Part shown: positions 1-8,495 of the stretch, piece by piece
Layout: the number at the start of each line of letters is the position of its first letter
How positions within the stretch are numbered: the stretch's first letter is position 1
NCBI GenBank assembly: GCA_945889445.1
Contig: CAMDBX010000016.1
Coordinates: 1-60,611, forward strand
Length of the DNA stretch: 60,611 nt
Source of the DNA: Rhizobium sp. Q54
GTDB lineage: Bacteria > Pseudomonadota > Alphaproteobacteria > Rhizobiales > Aestuariivirgaceae
Direction of reading: 5' to 3'
Program-made: the position numbers and the translations under genes
The notes under the pieces: model-generated
The model's database searches: none
Seen by the model: only the letters and a program-made list of their open reading frames with translations
Told to the model about the DNA's origin: nothing

Positions 1-57
1 GATCGCCGCACGCACCTTGGGCGTCGTCGTCGCCTGCTTGTGAAGATGGATCAGCAT
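1..57 (-). CDS. IS481-like transposase, N-terminal 19 residues only
   Basis: The minus strand encodes 19 residues, MLIHLHKQATTTPKVRAAI, from an ATG at 57-55 before the sequence ends. The string resembles the start of IS481-type transposases, where a short basic leader and an ATTTPxVRxxI-like segment open an N-terminal helix-turn-helix. The DDE catalytic core would lie beyond the window. A GAGGTG sequence just upstream could be the ribosome-binding site. The family call rests on this short stretch together with the TGT end and CTAG target, so it is moderately secure. Confidence 0.6.
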   Translation of the reverse strand, partial: MLIHLHKQATTTPKVRAAI

Positions 58-149
58 GCCCGCACCTCGCCCAGAATGTCCCTCAAGACCGATCTTGCCA
101 TGAACAGGGCGGATCGCCGAGGGGAGATGTGATCATCCGGGATGGAACA
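1..149 (-). mobile_element. IS481-family insertion sequence, left end (partial)
   Basis: The left end of an insertion sequence enters the window from its left edge. Read on the minus strand, the element appears to begin at 149 with TGTTCCATCCC, the TGT terminus typical of IS481-family elements. About 90 bp later comes the start of a transposase-like reading frame. The outer end abuts TCTAGC (150-155), which fits the NCTAGN target known for Bordetella IS481. The insertion lies inside the 3' part of a permease gene. The other end and the duplicated target copy lie outside the window, so the boundary is inferred from one end only. Confidence 0.7.
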
Positions 150-1714
150 TCTAGCCGGATGTCGCCTTCTGCGAGATCGGCCACTGATTCCAGCAGCTGG
201 TTCACGGCCGAACTGGCATTCAGCGCCGTGGCAGGCTTCAGCCCCCACATTTCGCCCCATTCGGTGAGCGCCTCCTCGACCTGCTCGTGCCGCCCGGCGC
301 CCGAAACCAGGGTGATCGTTGCCTTCTGCGCGATTCCGATGCGCATCAAACCATTCAAGACAATAGCCACGATCGAGGCTGACATGAGCGGAGACTGGAT
401 GAGGATCGCGGCAATTCCCGTCATCCCCACACCCAGCCGCGATGTGGTCAGCACGGCAATCCCCGTGGCGATCGGCAGGCCCACCACCAGCATGCGCCGG
501 GGGGACATCATGCGCGACAGGGAAAGCTGCGCGCCCGCCACGATGAAGTAACTGGCGGCAAAGGCCAGGATGCCGCCCAGCACCGGGTCCGGCATGGCGA
601 TCACCAAGGCGAGTGCCGCCGGGAAGAAGGCGATGCCCGCCATGATCAGCCCGGCGGTGATGCCCACCACGCGCGATGTCACCCCGGTGGCGAAGGCCAG
701 CCCGATGTTGGTCGACGAAAGCCCCAGATGCGTGCCGCCGAGCAGCGAGGAGAAGATCGTCGTGGCGCCGAGTGACGAGACGCCGCGCGAGATCTGTCCC
801 ACGTCAGGCCTGCTCCATTCTGCATCGTCCAGCCGGTCGGTGCTGATGATCACGCCCATATTGTCGACGGCGGCGATCATCGCCACGATGGCATAACCCG
901 CAAGGAAGCTGGGTTCGAGCGACAGGCTCGGCATGCGCAGTTGCGGCAGGTCCACCATCGAGGCTTGTCCCACCACCTCGGCAAAGCTGCCGAGTTCGCC
1001 GAGCGCCGCCGCCGCATAGCCCGCCGCGCAGCCGAGCAGCATGGCAAAGAACCGTTTGCTGCCCTTGAGCCAGATGGTGCAGGCAATGATCGTGGCAAGG
1101 GTCACGAGGCCGGTGATCACCGAGGGCAGGTAGATGCCGGTCGCCGCGGGAGCCACCAGCTTGTCGAAGGCGTGCGGCACCATGGAGATGCCGAGTGAAA
1201 TCGCGATCGGTGCCGAGAATACGGCCGTAATTGCCGAGGGCATGTTGACGATGCGCTCGAAGGCATGCGGCACCATGGAGACGCCAAGCATCAGCACCAC
1301 CACGCCGCACACCTCTGGCGGAAAGAAGGCCCTGAGCCGGCGGAAGGTGAGCCCCACGAGAATCTGCACAAGGCCGCCGACCAGTGTCAGGGCCGCAACA
1401 CCGTCTGGTCCCGTCAGTTTGCCCGCCGGTATCGCAAAGATCACGAACATCGGTGACGACAGCGGGATAAGAACGAGCCCGCTCGAAAAGCGCGGGAACC
1501 CACCCTGCAGGATCGCACCGACACCGCAGGCGAGCAGGGTGCCGACAACCATGCCTTGTTGCTGCTCGAGCGTGAATCCAGCACCCTTCGCCACCATCGC
1601 GGCATAGACCAGGAACACGATGGAGAGCGCGGCATGCTGCAGGCCCAGCACCAGCATGGGTGCCGTCGGCGGCCGCTCGTTCACCGCATAGACAAGGTTG
1701 CGCGGGCGCTTCAT
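83..1714 (-). CDS. NCS2 uracil/xanthine permease, C-terminus truncated by an IS
   Basis: This is an inner-membrane nucleobase:cation symporter of the NCS2 (UraA/XanQ) family, probably importing a purine or pyrimidine base. The N-terminus carries the family-typical Asn-Glu-Arg-Pro-Pro segment and a Gln-His-Ala motif in the first membrane helix. About a dozen hydrophobic helices follow, then a cytoplasmic tail. After roughly 521 residues (near GDIRL) the frame crosses the IS boundary at about 150 and ends with some 20 IS-encoded residues. Related alphaproteobacterial proteins carry an ATPase-like C-terminal domain that continues past this point, so the tail is probably lost. Transport may survive because the membrane core is intact. 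A LGxSMVPHAF segment occurs twice, 31 residues apart, near residues 145-190. The start at 1714 (MKRPRNLVYAVNERPP) fits the family. Confidence 0.8.
   Translation of the reverse strand: MKRPRNLVYAVNERPPTAPMLVLGLQHAALSIVFLVYAAMVAKGAGFTLEQQQGMVVGTLLACGVGAILQGGFPRFSSGLVLIPLSSPMFVIFAIPAGKLTGPDGVAALTLVGGLVQILVGLTFRRLRAFFPPEVCGVVVLMLGVSMVPHAFERIVNMPSAITAVFSAPIAISLGISMVPHAFDKLVAPAATGIYLPSVITGLVTLATIIACTIWLKGSKRFFAMLLGCAAGYAAAALGELGSFAEVVGQASMVDLPQLRMPSLSLEPSFLAGYAIVAMIAAVDNMGVIISTDRLDDAEWSRPDVGQISRGVSSLGATTIFSSLLGGTHLGLSSTNIGLAFATGVTSRVVGITAGLIMAGIAFFPAALALVIAMPDPVLGGILAFAASYFIVAGAQLSLSRMMSPRRMLVVGLPIATGIAVLTTSRLGVGMTGIAAILIQSPLMSASIVAIVLNGLMRIGIAQKATITLVSGAGRHEQVEEALTEWGEMWGLKPATALNASSAVNQLLESVADLAEGDIRLDVPSRMITSPLGDPPCSWQDRS
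150..155. other. Probable IS481 target site (NCTAGN)
   Basis: The hexamer TCTAGC directly abuts the inferred TGT end of the insertion sequence. IS481 is known to insert at NCTAGN and to duplicate it. The second copy would be at the far end of the element, outside the window. Confidence 0.55.
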
Positions 1715-1763
1715 CGCCGCTGCTCCCGGCGCGTCAGCGCGCCCAGATGCCTTGCCACGACCG

Positions 1764-2552
1764 TCACGCCAACTTCAGTTCGATCACCACCGGCACATGG
1801 TCCGATGGTTTCTCCTGCGTGCGCACCTCGCGGTCGATGCGGGCGTCTTTCAGCAGGTCGGCGGCTTGCGGCGACAGCAGCAGATGGTCGATGCGGATGC
1901 CGTTGTTCCGCTGCCATGCCCCTGCCTGATAGTCCCAGAAACTGTAGAGCCCGGGCTCATCGCCATGCACCTGCCGCACGGCATCCACGAATCCCATGTT
2001 CAGCAGCGCGCGGAACTTGGCACGCGACTCGAGCTGGAAAAGTGCGTCGCCCGTCCAGTTCTCCGGGTGCTTGGCATCAAGCGGAGTGGGGATCACATTG
2101 TAGTCGCCGGCCAGCACCAAAGGGTTTTCCATTTTGAGGAGCGCCCTGGCACGCGCCTGCAGGCGGTCCATCCATCGCAGCTTGTAGTCAAATTTCTCCG
2201 TACCCAGAGGATTGCCGTTGGGGAGATAGATCGAGGCCACCCGCACCACGCCAGTCTTGCGCGTGAACACGGCTTCAATATAGCGCGCCTGGGTGTCCTC
2301 GTCCTCGCCGGGTAAGCCCCGCGTCACGTCCTCGGGCTTGAGCTTCGAGAGGATGGCAACCCCGTTATAGGTTTTCTGGCCATGGGTGAGCACATTGTAG
2401 CCGAGGTCCTCGAAGGCCTGCACCGGAAAGGTCTGGTCCTCGCACTTCAGTTCCTGCAGGCACACGACGTCGGGATTGGCCTCCTTCAACCACGCAAGAG
2501 CGTTGTCGAGGCGGGCCTTGATGGAGTTCACGTTCCAGGTGGCGATCTTCAT
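1764..2552 (-). CDS. xthA: Exodeoxyribonuclease III
   Basis: This is a 262-residue apurinic/apyrimidinic endonuclease and 3'-5' exonuclease for base-excision repair, of the cytoplasmic exonuclease III type (endonuclease/exonuclease/phosphatase fold). The start MKIATWNVNSIKARL is the classic N-terminus with the metal-binding Asn. LQELKCED supplies the catalytic Glu, AGDYNVIPTPLDAKHPE the Asp/Asn pair, and a C-terminal SDHVPVV the catalytic Asp-His. I chose the ATG at 2552 because the protein then begins at the conserved MKIATWN; an upstream in-frame Met at 2588 would add unconserved basic residues. It sits 42 bp downstream of erpA on the same strand and is probably co-transcribed. Length matches the family. 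Confidence 0.95.
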   Translation of the reverse strand: MKIATWNVNSIKARLDNALAWLKEANPDVVCLQELKCEDQTFPVQAFEDLGYNVLTHGQKTYNGVAILSKLKPEDVTRGLPGEDEDTQARYIEAVFTRKTGVVRVASIYLPNGNPLGTEKFDYKLRWMDRLQARARALLKMENPLVLAGDYNVIPTPLDAKHPENWTGDALFQLESRAKFRALLNMGFVDAVRQVHGDEPGLYSFWDYQAGAWQRNNGIRIDHLLLSPQAADLLKDARIDREVRTQEKPSDHVPVVIELKLA

Positions 2553-2594
2553 GGGCGGCATGATGCCGGGGCGCATCCTGCGCCGCAAGCCGCA

Positions 2595-2924
2595 TCAGAT
2601 CGAGAACGAGGTTCCGCAGCCGCAGGAGGAGGTGGCGTTCGGGTTCTTGATGCGGAAGGACTGGCCCATCAGGTCGTCCACGAAGTCGATCTCTGCCCCG
2701 TTCAGGAATTCCTGGCTCACCGGGTCGACGAGGGCCTTGACGCCCGACCGCTCGATGACGAGGTCTTCGTCCGCGGCACCGTCGGCCAGTTGGAACTCAT
2801 ACTGAAATCCGGAGCAGCCGCCGCCGTTCACCGCGATTCTGAGCGCGCTCTTGCCGGGCTCCTTCGCAAGAATGTCGCGGATGCGCGAGGCTGCAGCCTC
2901 GGTGAGGGTGATGGATGCGGTCAT
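2595..2924 (-). CDS. erpA: A-type iron-sulfur cluster carrier, ErpA/IscA-like
   Basis: This is a 109-residue A-type carrier protein that receives Fe-S clusters from the assembly machinery and delivers them to apo-enzymes. The three ligand cysteines are present: Cys37 in NGGGCSGFQYEF, and Cys101 and Cys103 in the terminal SCGCG. The ATG at 2924 (MTASITLTEAAASRIRD) is preferred over an in-frame Met 60 bp upstream, because homologues start close to the ITLT strand. It is divergent from dgt with only 46 bp between the start codons, so both promoters share or overlap that gap. xthA follows on the same strand. An ErpA/IscA/HesB identity is certain; choosing ErpA over IscA is less so because no isc or suf genes are nearby. 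Confidence 0.9.
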   Translation of the reverse strand: MTASITLTEAAASRIRDILAKEPGKSALRIAVNGGGCSGFQYEFQLADGAADEDLVIERSGVKALVDPVSQEFLNGAEIDFVDDLMGQSFRIKNPNATSSCGCGTSFSI

Positions 2925-2970
2925 GTTGTGTATGTTGGGTCTTGCCACAGGCTTGTCAACGGATTCTCCC

Positions 2971-4143
2971 ATGCAGCGGTTCACGGCTCCCTATTCCTCC
3001 TTTCCCGAGGAGACCCGCGGCCGGGTCCATGCCGAGGGCGGGCCAGATTTCCGCTCCGCCTTCGCCCGCGACCGTGACCGGATCATCCACTCCCAGGCCT
3101 TCCGGCGCCTGAAGCACAAGACCCAGGTCTTTGTGTATCACGAGGGCGACCACTACCGGACGAGGCTGACCCACACCATCGAGGTGGCCCAGGTGGCCCG
3201 CTCGATCGCCCGGGCGCTGGGGCTGGATGAGGACCTGACCGAGGCCCTGGCGCTCGCCCATGATCTGGGCCACACGCCCTTCGGCCATGCGGGGGAGCGC
3301 GAACTCGACACGCTGATGAAGCCCTGGGGCGGCTTCGACCACAATGCCCAGTCGCTTCGCATCCTCACCAAGCTGGAGAAGCGCTACGCCCAGTTCGATG
3401 GGCTCAATCTGACCTGGGAGACGCTGGAGGGGCTGGTCAAGCACAATGGCCCGCTGGTGAACGCGGAGGGCGACCCGGTTGGTCACTACCGCGAGAGCGG
3501 GCTGCCGGAGGCGATCCTCGAATATGTTGCGGATCATGACCTCGAACTGGCCAGCTACGCCTCGGCCGAAGCGCAGGTCGCGGCGATCGCGGATGACATC
3601 GCCTACAATGCGCATGACATCGACGACGGGCTGCGGGCAGGGCTGTTCAGGTTGATCGACCTGGGCGACGTGCCGCTGGCGGGCGAGGCGCTGTCGAAGG
3701 TTCTGAAGCTCTACCCCGACCTCGAGCAGGACCGGATCGTGCATGAGACGGTGCGCCGGGTGATGTCGGCGATGGTCAACGACATCATCACGGAATGCAA
3801 CAACAACAACGCCAAATACAACATCCGGGGCGCCAACGGCGTGCGTCATTTGGGGCAGCCGCTGATCGTGTTCGGAAGGCAGATGCACGAGCAGAACAAG
3901 GCGTTGCAGTCGTTTCTTAGCGAGCGCATGTATCGCCATGAAAGAGTTGAAGAAATCATGGCCCGGGCACGGCGGGTGATGCATGATCTGTTTGCCGCCT
4001 ACATGAACGATCCGAAGTTGCTGCCCGCCGGCTGGCAGGACGGCCAGGCCCGCCAGGTCTGCGACTTCATCGCCGGCATGACCGACCGCTACGCACTGGA
4101 CCAGCACAAGAGGCTGTTTGACCTCGATCCGCTTTTCCGCTAG
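2971..4143 (+). CDS. dgt: dGTP triphosphohydrolase-like HD-domain protein
   Basis: This 390-residue cytosolic HD-domain dNTP triphosphohydrolase is expected to hydrolyse dGTP or other dNTPs to the nucleoside and triphosphate, limiting dNTP pools. The HD metal motif is clear: His in LTHTIEVAQVARSIARAL, then AHDLGHTPFGHAGERELD, and a later Asp in AAIADDIAYNAHDIDDG. FRRLKHKTQVF precedes them, as in the alphaproteobacterial type-2 subfamily. The chosen start at 2971 (MQRFTAPYSSF) avoids an upstream extension running across the erpA promoter. Four consecutive AAC codons (about 3800-3812) encode an Asn run. The gene is divergent from erpA and is followed 39 bp later by argS, a common alphaproteobacterial order. 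Confidence 0.93.
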   Translation: MQRFTAPYSSFPEETRGRVHAEGGPDFRSAFARDRDRIIHSQAFRRLKHKTQVFVYHEGDHYRTRLTHTIEVAQVARSIARALGLDEDLTEALALAHDLGHTPFGHAGERELDTLMKPWGGFDHNAQSLRILTKLEKRYAQFDGLNLTWETLEGLVKHNGPLVNAEGDPVGHYRESGLPEAILEYVADHDLELASYASAEAQVAAIADDIAYNAHDIDDGLRAGLFRLIDLGDVPLAGEALSKVLKLYPDLEQDRIVHETVRRVMSAMVNDIITECNNNNAKYNIRGANGVRHLGQPLIVFGRQMHEQNKALQSFLSERMYRHERVEEIMARARRVMHDLFAAYMNDPKLLPAGWQDGQARQVCDFIAGMTDRYALDQHKRLFDLDPLFR

Positions 4144-4182
4144 GGGCCAGCAGGGCATTGATTCAACAGTTTAAAAGTAGTC

Positions 4183-5916
4183 ATGAACCTGTTTGCTGAG
4201 TTTCTGCAGGTGGTCCGTGAGGCCGTCACCACGGCCGCGGCGACGCAGGGCGTAACGCTGCCTGACCTTTCCAAGGTCACGGCCGAGCCCCCGCGCGACC
4301 CATCCCACGGTGACATCTCCACCAATGCCGCGATGGTGCTGTACAAGGCATTCGGCGTGCCGCCGAAGGCGTTGGCGGAGACGCTTTCCGCGTTGCTGCG
4401 GATGCAGAAAAACGTTGCCGCCGTTGACATCGCCGGGCCAGGTTTCATCAACATCAAGCTTCAGGCTGACCAGTGGCCGCGCGTCCTTCAGGCCATTTTG
4501 GCAGAGGGTGGTCGCTACGGGGGTTCAACCCTTGGTGGTGGCAAGAAGGTCAATGTCGAGTATGTCTCCGCCAACCCGACCGGCCCGCTTCATGTGGGCC
4601 ATGTACGCGGTGCGGTGTTCGGCGATGCGCTTGCCGAACTGCTGACAACCTGCGGCTACCAGGTGACCCGCGAGTACTACATCAACGACGCGGGCGCCCA
4701 GGTGGACGTGCTGGCCCGCTCCGCCTACCTCCGCTACCTCGAGGCGCTGGGCGAGACCATCGGGGACATTCCAGCCGGCCTCTATCCGGGCGACTACCTG
4801 AACCCAGTGGGGCAGGCGCTGGCCCAGGAATTCGGTCCGGCCCTGAAGGACATGCCGGAAGTGGAATGGCTGCCCATCGTGCGCAGCAAGGCGATCACCA
4901 TGATGATGGCGCTGATCCGGGACGACCTGGCGGCGCTGAACATCAAGCAGGAGGTCTTTGCCTCTGAGAAGGAACTGCACGAGACCGGAGAGGTGAAGGA
5001 CACCATCGCCGAATTGCGTGCGCGGGACCTCGTCTACCAGGGCACCCTGCCGCCGCCCAAGGGCGAGGTGCCGGAGGACTGGGAAGACCGCGAGCAGACC
5101 CTCTTCCGCACCACCGGCTTTGGCGACGACATCGACCGGCCGCTGCTGAAATCGGACGGCTCCTACACCTATTTCGCCTCGGACGTGGCCTACAGCCGCA
5201 ACAAGATCCAGCGCGGCTTCAACGAGCTCATCTACATTCTCGGTGCCGATCACGGCGGCTACGTGAAGCGGCTGGAAGCGCTGGGCGCGGCACTTGCCGG
5301 CGACCGCGAAGTCGACGTCATCGTCAGGCTGTGCCAGCTGGTGAAGCTCTATCGAGCCGGCGAACCAGTGCGCATGTCGAAGCGGGCGGGAGAATACGTG
5401 ACGCTGCGTGACGCGGTCGACGAGGTCGGCCCCGATGTCCTGCGTTTCATGATGCTGTTCCGCAAGAACGAGGCACCGCTCGACTTTGATTTCGCCAAGG
5501 TGACGGAGCAGTCGAAGGACAATCCGGTGTTCTATGTGCAGTATGCCCATGCCCGGACCTGCTCGGTCCTGCGCAATGCGGCAGAGGAGGGCTTTGTCCC
5601 AGCAGAAACACATAGCTTCGATCTTCTCAGCGACGAGGCGGAGCTTGGACTGGCGCGCCGGCTCGCCGAATTCCCGCGTATCGTCGAGGCTGCGGCGTTG
5701 GCCCACGAGCCCCATCGCATCGCATTCTATCTTTTTGACCTTGCTGGCGATTTTCACGCCCTTTGGAACAAGGGCAAAGACTCGCCGCATTTAAGATTTA
5801 TTTTGAAAGAAGATGTGAACTTGACCCAAACTCGTCTCGCCTTCTTGGTGGCGATTCGATATGTTTTGGCAAATGGCCTTCGGATCCTCGGGGTGAGACC
5901 CGCCGAAGAGATGTAG
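4183..5916 (+). CDS. argS: Arginyl-tRNA synthetase
   Basis: This 577-residue class I aminoacyl-tRNA synthetase charges tRNA-Arg. The HIGH-type signature lies in [16 protein letters not shown] (about residues 129-144) and the KMSKS equivalent is [20 protein letters not shown] near residue 397. The N-terminal Add-1 tRNA-binding domain and the C-terminal DALR anticodon-binding domain are both recognisable. Length is normal. The last 60 or so codons (about 5720-5916) are visibly AT-richer than the rest and use TTA, AGA, ATT and TTT codons that are otherwise rare here, without loss of the expected DALR sequence. The SPOR-domain gene starts 14 bp after the stop, suggesting co-transcription. Confidence 0.97.
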   Translation: MNLFAEFLQVVREAVTTAAATQGVTLPDLSKVTAEPPRDPSHGDISTNAAMVLYKAFGVPPKALAETLSALLRMQKNVAAVDIAGPGFINIKLQADQWPRVLQAILAEGGRYGGSTLGGGKKVNVEYVSANPTGPLHVGHVRGAVFGDALAELLTTCGYQVTREYYINDAGAQVDVLARSAYLRYLEALGETIGDIPAGLYPGDYLNPVGQALAQEFGPALKDMPEVEWLPIVRSKAITMMMALIRDDLAALNIKQEVFASEKELHETGEVKDTIAELRARDLVYQGTLPPPKGEVPEDWEDREQTLFRTTGFGDDIDRPLLKSDGSYTYFASDVAYSRNKIQRGFNELIYILGADHGGYVKRLEALGAALAGDREVDVIVRLCQLVKLYRAGEPVRMSKRAGEYVTLRDAVDEVGPDVLRFMMLFRKNEAPLDFDFAKVTEQSKDNPVFYVQYAHARTCSVLRNAAEEGFVPAETHSFDLLSDEAELGLARRLAEFPRIVEAAALAHEPHRIAFYLFDLAGDFHALWNKGKDSPHLRFILKEDVNLTQTRLAFLVAIRYVLANGLRILGVRPAEEM

Positions 5917-5930
5917 AGGCGTATGGTTCA

Positions 5931-8474
5931 ATGGATCAAGATTCGAGCAACGGCACAGGGCCGGATAAGCGGAACTGGCGCGAGCGACTCGGCATCGGTG
6001 CGAAGGAGCTTCCGAAACTCTCGGATGAATTCCGCGACGGGCCGCAGATGACTTCGCAGCCCGCGCCGCCTGCCGGTACTGCCAAGGCCGCGCCGCGCGC
6101 CCCGGTGACCAAGCCTGCGCCGATGGCCCCACGCGTGGCCCCCAAGCCAGCCCAGCCCGCCGCCGAGGCCTCCGGTCCTGCTGCTGCCCCATCCATTCCG
6201 CCGTCGCTGTCACGCGCCACGCCCCGGGGGGCTGACAATGCCGCCCAGGACGCGCTGGCCGAGAAACTCCGTGCCCAGCGCGCTGCCGCTGAGCGCCTTG
6301 CCGAGCAGCGCGTGCAGGCGGCCCGCAGCCGTGCCGAGGGCAAGAAGCCCGATCCCGTTCCGCAACGCCCTGCCACTCCGCCGCCGCCGCTGCGCACGAG
6401 CCCATCGTCGCTGCGCTCGAGCCCATCGTCGCCGCGCACGACTGGCCCGACGCCTCCTCCGGGCAGCCCTCGACCCAAGTTCAGCTTTGCCGATGATCGC
6501 GGTGAGACGCCGCAGCGCCCCGGCCTGGGTGGTGCCCCGCTGACGCCGCCGCGCCCGGCCCTTGGTGTCGAGCGTGGCCAGCCGCCATTCCTGCGCCCGG
6601 CCGGCAATGGCACCTTGGGCGCCCGCCCGCAGCCGGCGTTCCGCCCCACCAGCACGGAAGGTGGTTCGGGCTATGTCCCCCAGCCGCGTCTGCAGGCGCC
6701 TGGCGCCGCGCGCCCCAGCCTCGGCGCGGAAGCGGCAGGCTATGGCGCCTCGCGGGTTCCAGTGCGCCGTTCACCGGCGCTTGAGCCCTATGCCCGCCCA
6801 CCCGTTCCGGAAGCGCGCGAGCCCAGTGAAGACGAGTTCGATGACGAGGGGCGCATGGCGCCGCGGCTCGGACGGCCCGGTCTGTCGGCGCGTGGCCGTT
6901 CAAGCGACGATTTCGACGAGGTGTTCGAGGACGAACAGGCGCCGCGCAGCCGCGCGGGTGCGCGTGAGTACCAAGCCGCCTACCCGGATGGCGAGGAAGG
7001 TTTCGCTGATGAGCCGCGCCGTTCCGGCGGCCCGTGGCTGCTTCTGCTGGCCTTGTTGGCCGCTGCCGTTCTCACGGGCGCCGTGGTCTGGTTCTACAGC
7101 GACAGCGTGAAGAACCTCGCGGGAATTGGGTCTTCTTCTTCTTCCTCTGGTTCGACACCCGTGGTGGCCGCACCCGAAGATCCTTCAAAGGTGGCGGCTC
7201 CCGACGCCTCGGGCAACAGCGAGACCGAAGCACCGGCGTCACGCAAGAAGCAGATCTACGATCGCATCGTCGGCGAACAGGAAGTGACCGGCGAGATGCA
7301 GCCGACGGAAGAAATTCCGGTGGCGCCTGAGGCCGCGGCCCCGGCGGATGCCGCGGCGCCTGCGGAAGCGGCCGCGCCGGCCGGTTCAGCAGCGCCAGCC
7401 GACCAGGTGCCGAAGATCGAACCGGCGGGCACCGCCGACCCGATCCCGGCGCCGGATGCACCCACGCAGGGAGCAACCGGGCTTCCCGAAGTCGAACCGC
7501 CGCCGCCGCTGCCAATTCCCGGCAGCGACGAGCAGGGGAGTTTGGGGCTGAAGGGCGGTAGCCAGGTGGCCGCCGCCTCTGCCCAGCCGGATCAGGGGGC
7601 AACGGCGCCACCTCCACTGCCAGCCAGTTCCGCTCAGCCCTTGTCGAGTGACGCGAATGCCCCGCCGCCCCCGGAAAAAGCCACCGACGGGGCGGCTTTT
7701 GTTTCAGGGGGAGGCTCAGCCGCAGGCACTGGAACGGCAAGCGACCAGACCGCGTCTGCGGCGCCTGTGGTGACGCCTGAACCCAACACCCAGATCACGC
7801 CGCCCGCGCCCGTGGCGCCGGCCGAGACGCAGAGCGCCACCAAGCCGAAGCCTGCGGCAAAAAAGAAGCCGCCTGCCAAGAAGACCGCCACCAAGCAGAC
7901 CAACTTCGACGAACTCGGTTCCGAGCCTGTGGTGCTGGTTCCGCCGTCAAAGCAGGCAGCGCAGAGCCAGAGTTCGTCCGCTGCCTCGCAGCCGGCGGCC
8001 ACCGCGCCGGCGACGACGCCCGAGCAGCCCGCCACGCAGGCTGCCAATCCGCAGAAGCGCAAAACCATCTTCGATCTGTTCAACGGCGGCACCGGCAGTG
8101 GCGGTGCCACCACCGCAGCCCCCACCCAGGTTGCCTCGGCACCGACCCAGACGAAGCAGGCGGCCACGCCCGCTCCGCAGCAGAAGGCCGCGCCTGCGCC
8201 GGCCCAGCCGCAAGCCTCGGCGGGTGGCGGCTATGTTGTGCAGCTTGCGTCGTTCCGCAGCGACACCGACGCGAAGACGGAATATTCGCGGCTGGCAAAG
8301 GACTACCCCAGCATCGTGGGGCCGCTGAAGTCGCAGATCCGTCAGACGACGGTGGGTGGAAGCACGCGCTACCAGCTGGGCCTTGGCCCGCTTCCGACGC
8401 GTGGAGATGCCACGCGCGTGTGCGGCGAGCTGATTGCCGCGGGCGAAAGCGACTGCATCGTGAGAGGACCCTGA
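5931..8474 (+). CDS. SPOR-domain inner-membrane protein with long Pro/Ala-rich regions
   Basis: This 847-residue protein has a long, probably disordered, cytoplasmic N-terminal half rich in Pro, Ala, Arg and Ser. A single membrane helix follows (PWLLLLALLAAAVLTGAVVW, about residues 368-388). A low-complexity periplasmic linker rich in Ala/Pro/Gln/Lys comes next, ending in a C-terminal SPOR domain (GGYVVQLASFRSDTDA onwards, about 80 residues). SPOR domains bind denuded septal peptidoglycan, so a role in cell division or envelope remodelling is likely. Just after the helix a run of TCT codons gives six serines. The start at 5931 (MDQDSSNGTGPD) is chosen because an earlier in-frame Met overlaps argS. 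nagZ follows 21 bp later, a conserved alphaproteobacterial pairing. Confidence 0.85.
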   Translation: MDQDSSNGTGPDKRNWRERLGIGAKELPKLSDEFRDGPQMTSQPAPPAGTAKAAPRAPVTKPAPMAPRVAPKPAQPAAEASGPAAAPSIPPSLSRATPRGADNAAQDALAEKLRAQRAAAERLAEQRVQAARSRAEGKKPDPVPQRPATPPPPLRTSPSSLRSSPSSPRTTGPTPPPGSPRPKFSFADDRGETPQRPGLGGAPLTPPRPALGVERGQPPFLRPAGNGTLGARPQPAFRPTSTEGGSGYVPQPRLQAPGAARPSLGAEAAGYGASRVPVRRSPALEPYARPPVPEAREPSEDEFDDEGRMAPRLGRPGLSARGRSSDDFDEVFEDEQAPRSRAGAREYQAAYPDGEEGFADEPRRSGGPWLLLLALLAAAVLTGAVVWFYSDSVKNLAGIGSSSSSSGSTPVVAAPEDPSKVAAPDASGNSETEAPASRKKQIYDRIVGEQEVTGEMQPTEEIPVAPEAAAPADAAAPAEAAAPAGSAAPADQVPKIEPAGTADPIPAPDAPTQGATGLPEVEPPPPLPIPGSDEQGSLGLKGGSQVAAASAQPDQGATAPPPLPASSAQPLSSDANAPPPPEKATDGAAFVSGGGSAAGTGTASDQTASAAPVVTPEPNTQITPPAPVAPAETQSATKPKPAAKKKPPAKKTATKQTNFDELGSEPVVLVPPSKQAAQSQSSSAASQPAATAPATTPEQPATQAANPQKRKTIFDLFNGGTGSGGATTAAPTQVASAPTQTKQAATPAPQQKAAPAPAQPQASAGGGYVVQLASFRSDTDAKTEYSRLAKDYPSIVGPLKSQIRQTTVGGSTRYQLGLGPLPTRGDATRVCGELIAAGESDCIVRGP

Positions 8475-8495
8475 CGGGGGCGGCGGACTGATTTC

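Noticed and set aside
2956-4158. Long open frame antisense to dgt
   Set aside because: Composition is a GC-rich mirror of the dgt codons, with no recognisable domain. The sense frame is a complete dGTPase.
5763-5930. Extended N-terminus of the SPOR protein
   Set aside because: The extra residues are out of frame with argS and lie within its 3' end. The ATG at 5931 starts the expected protein.
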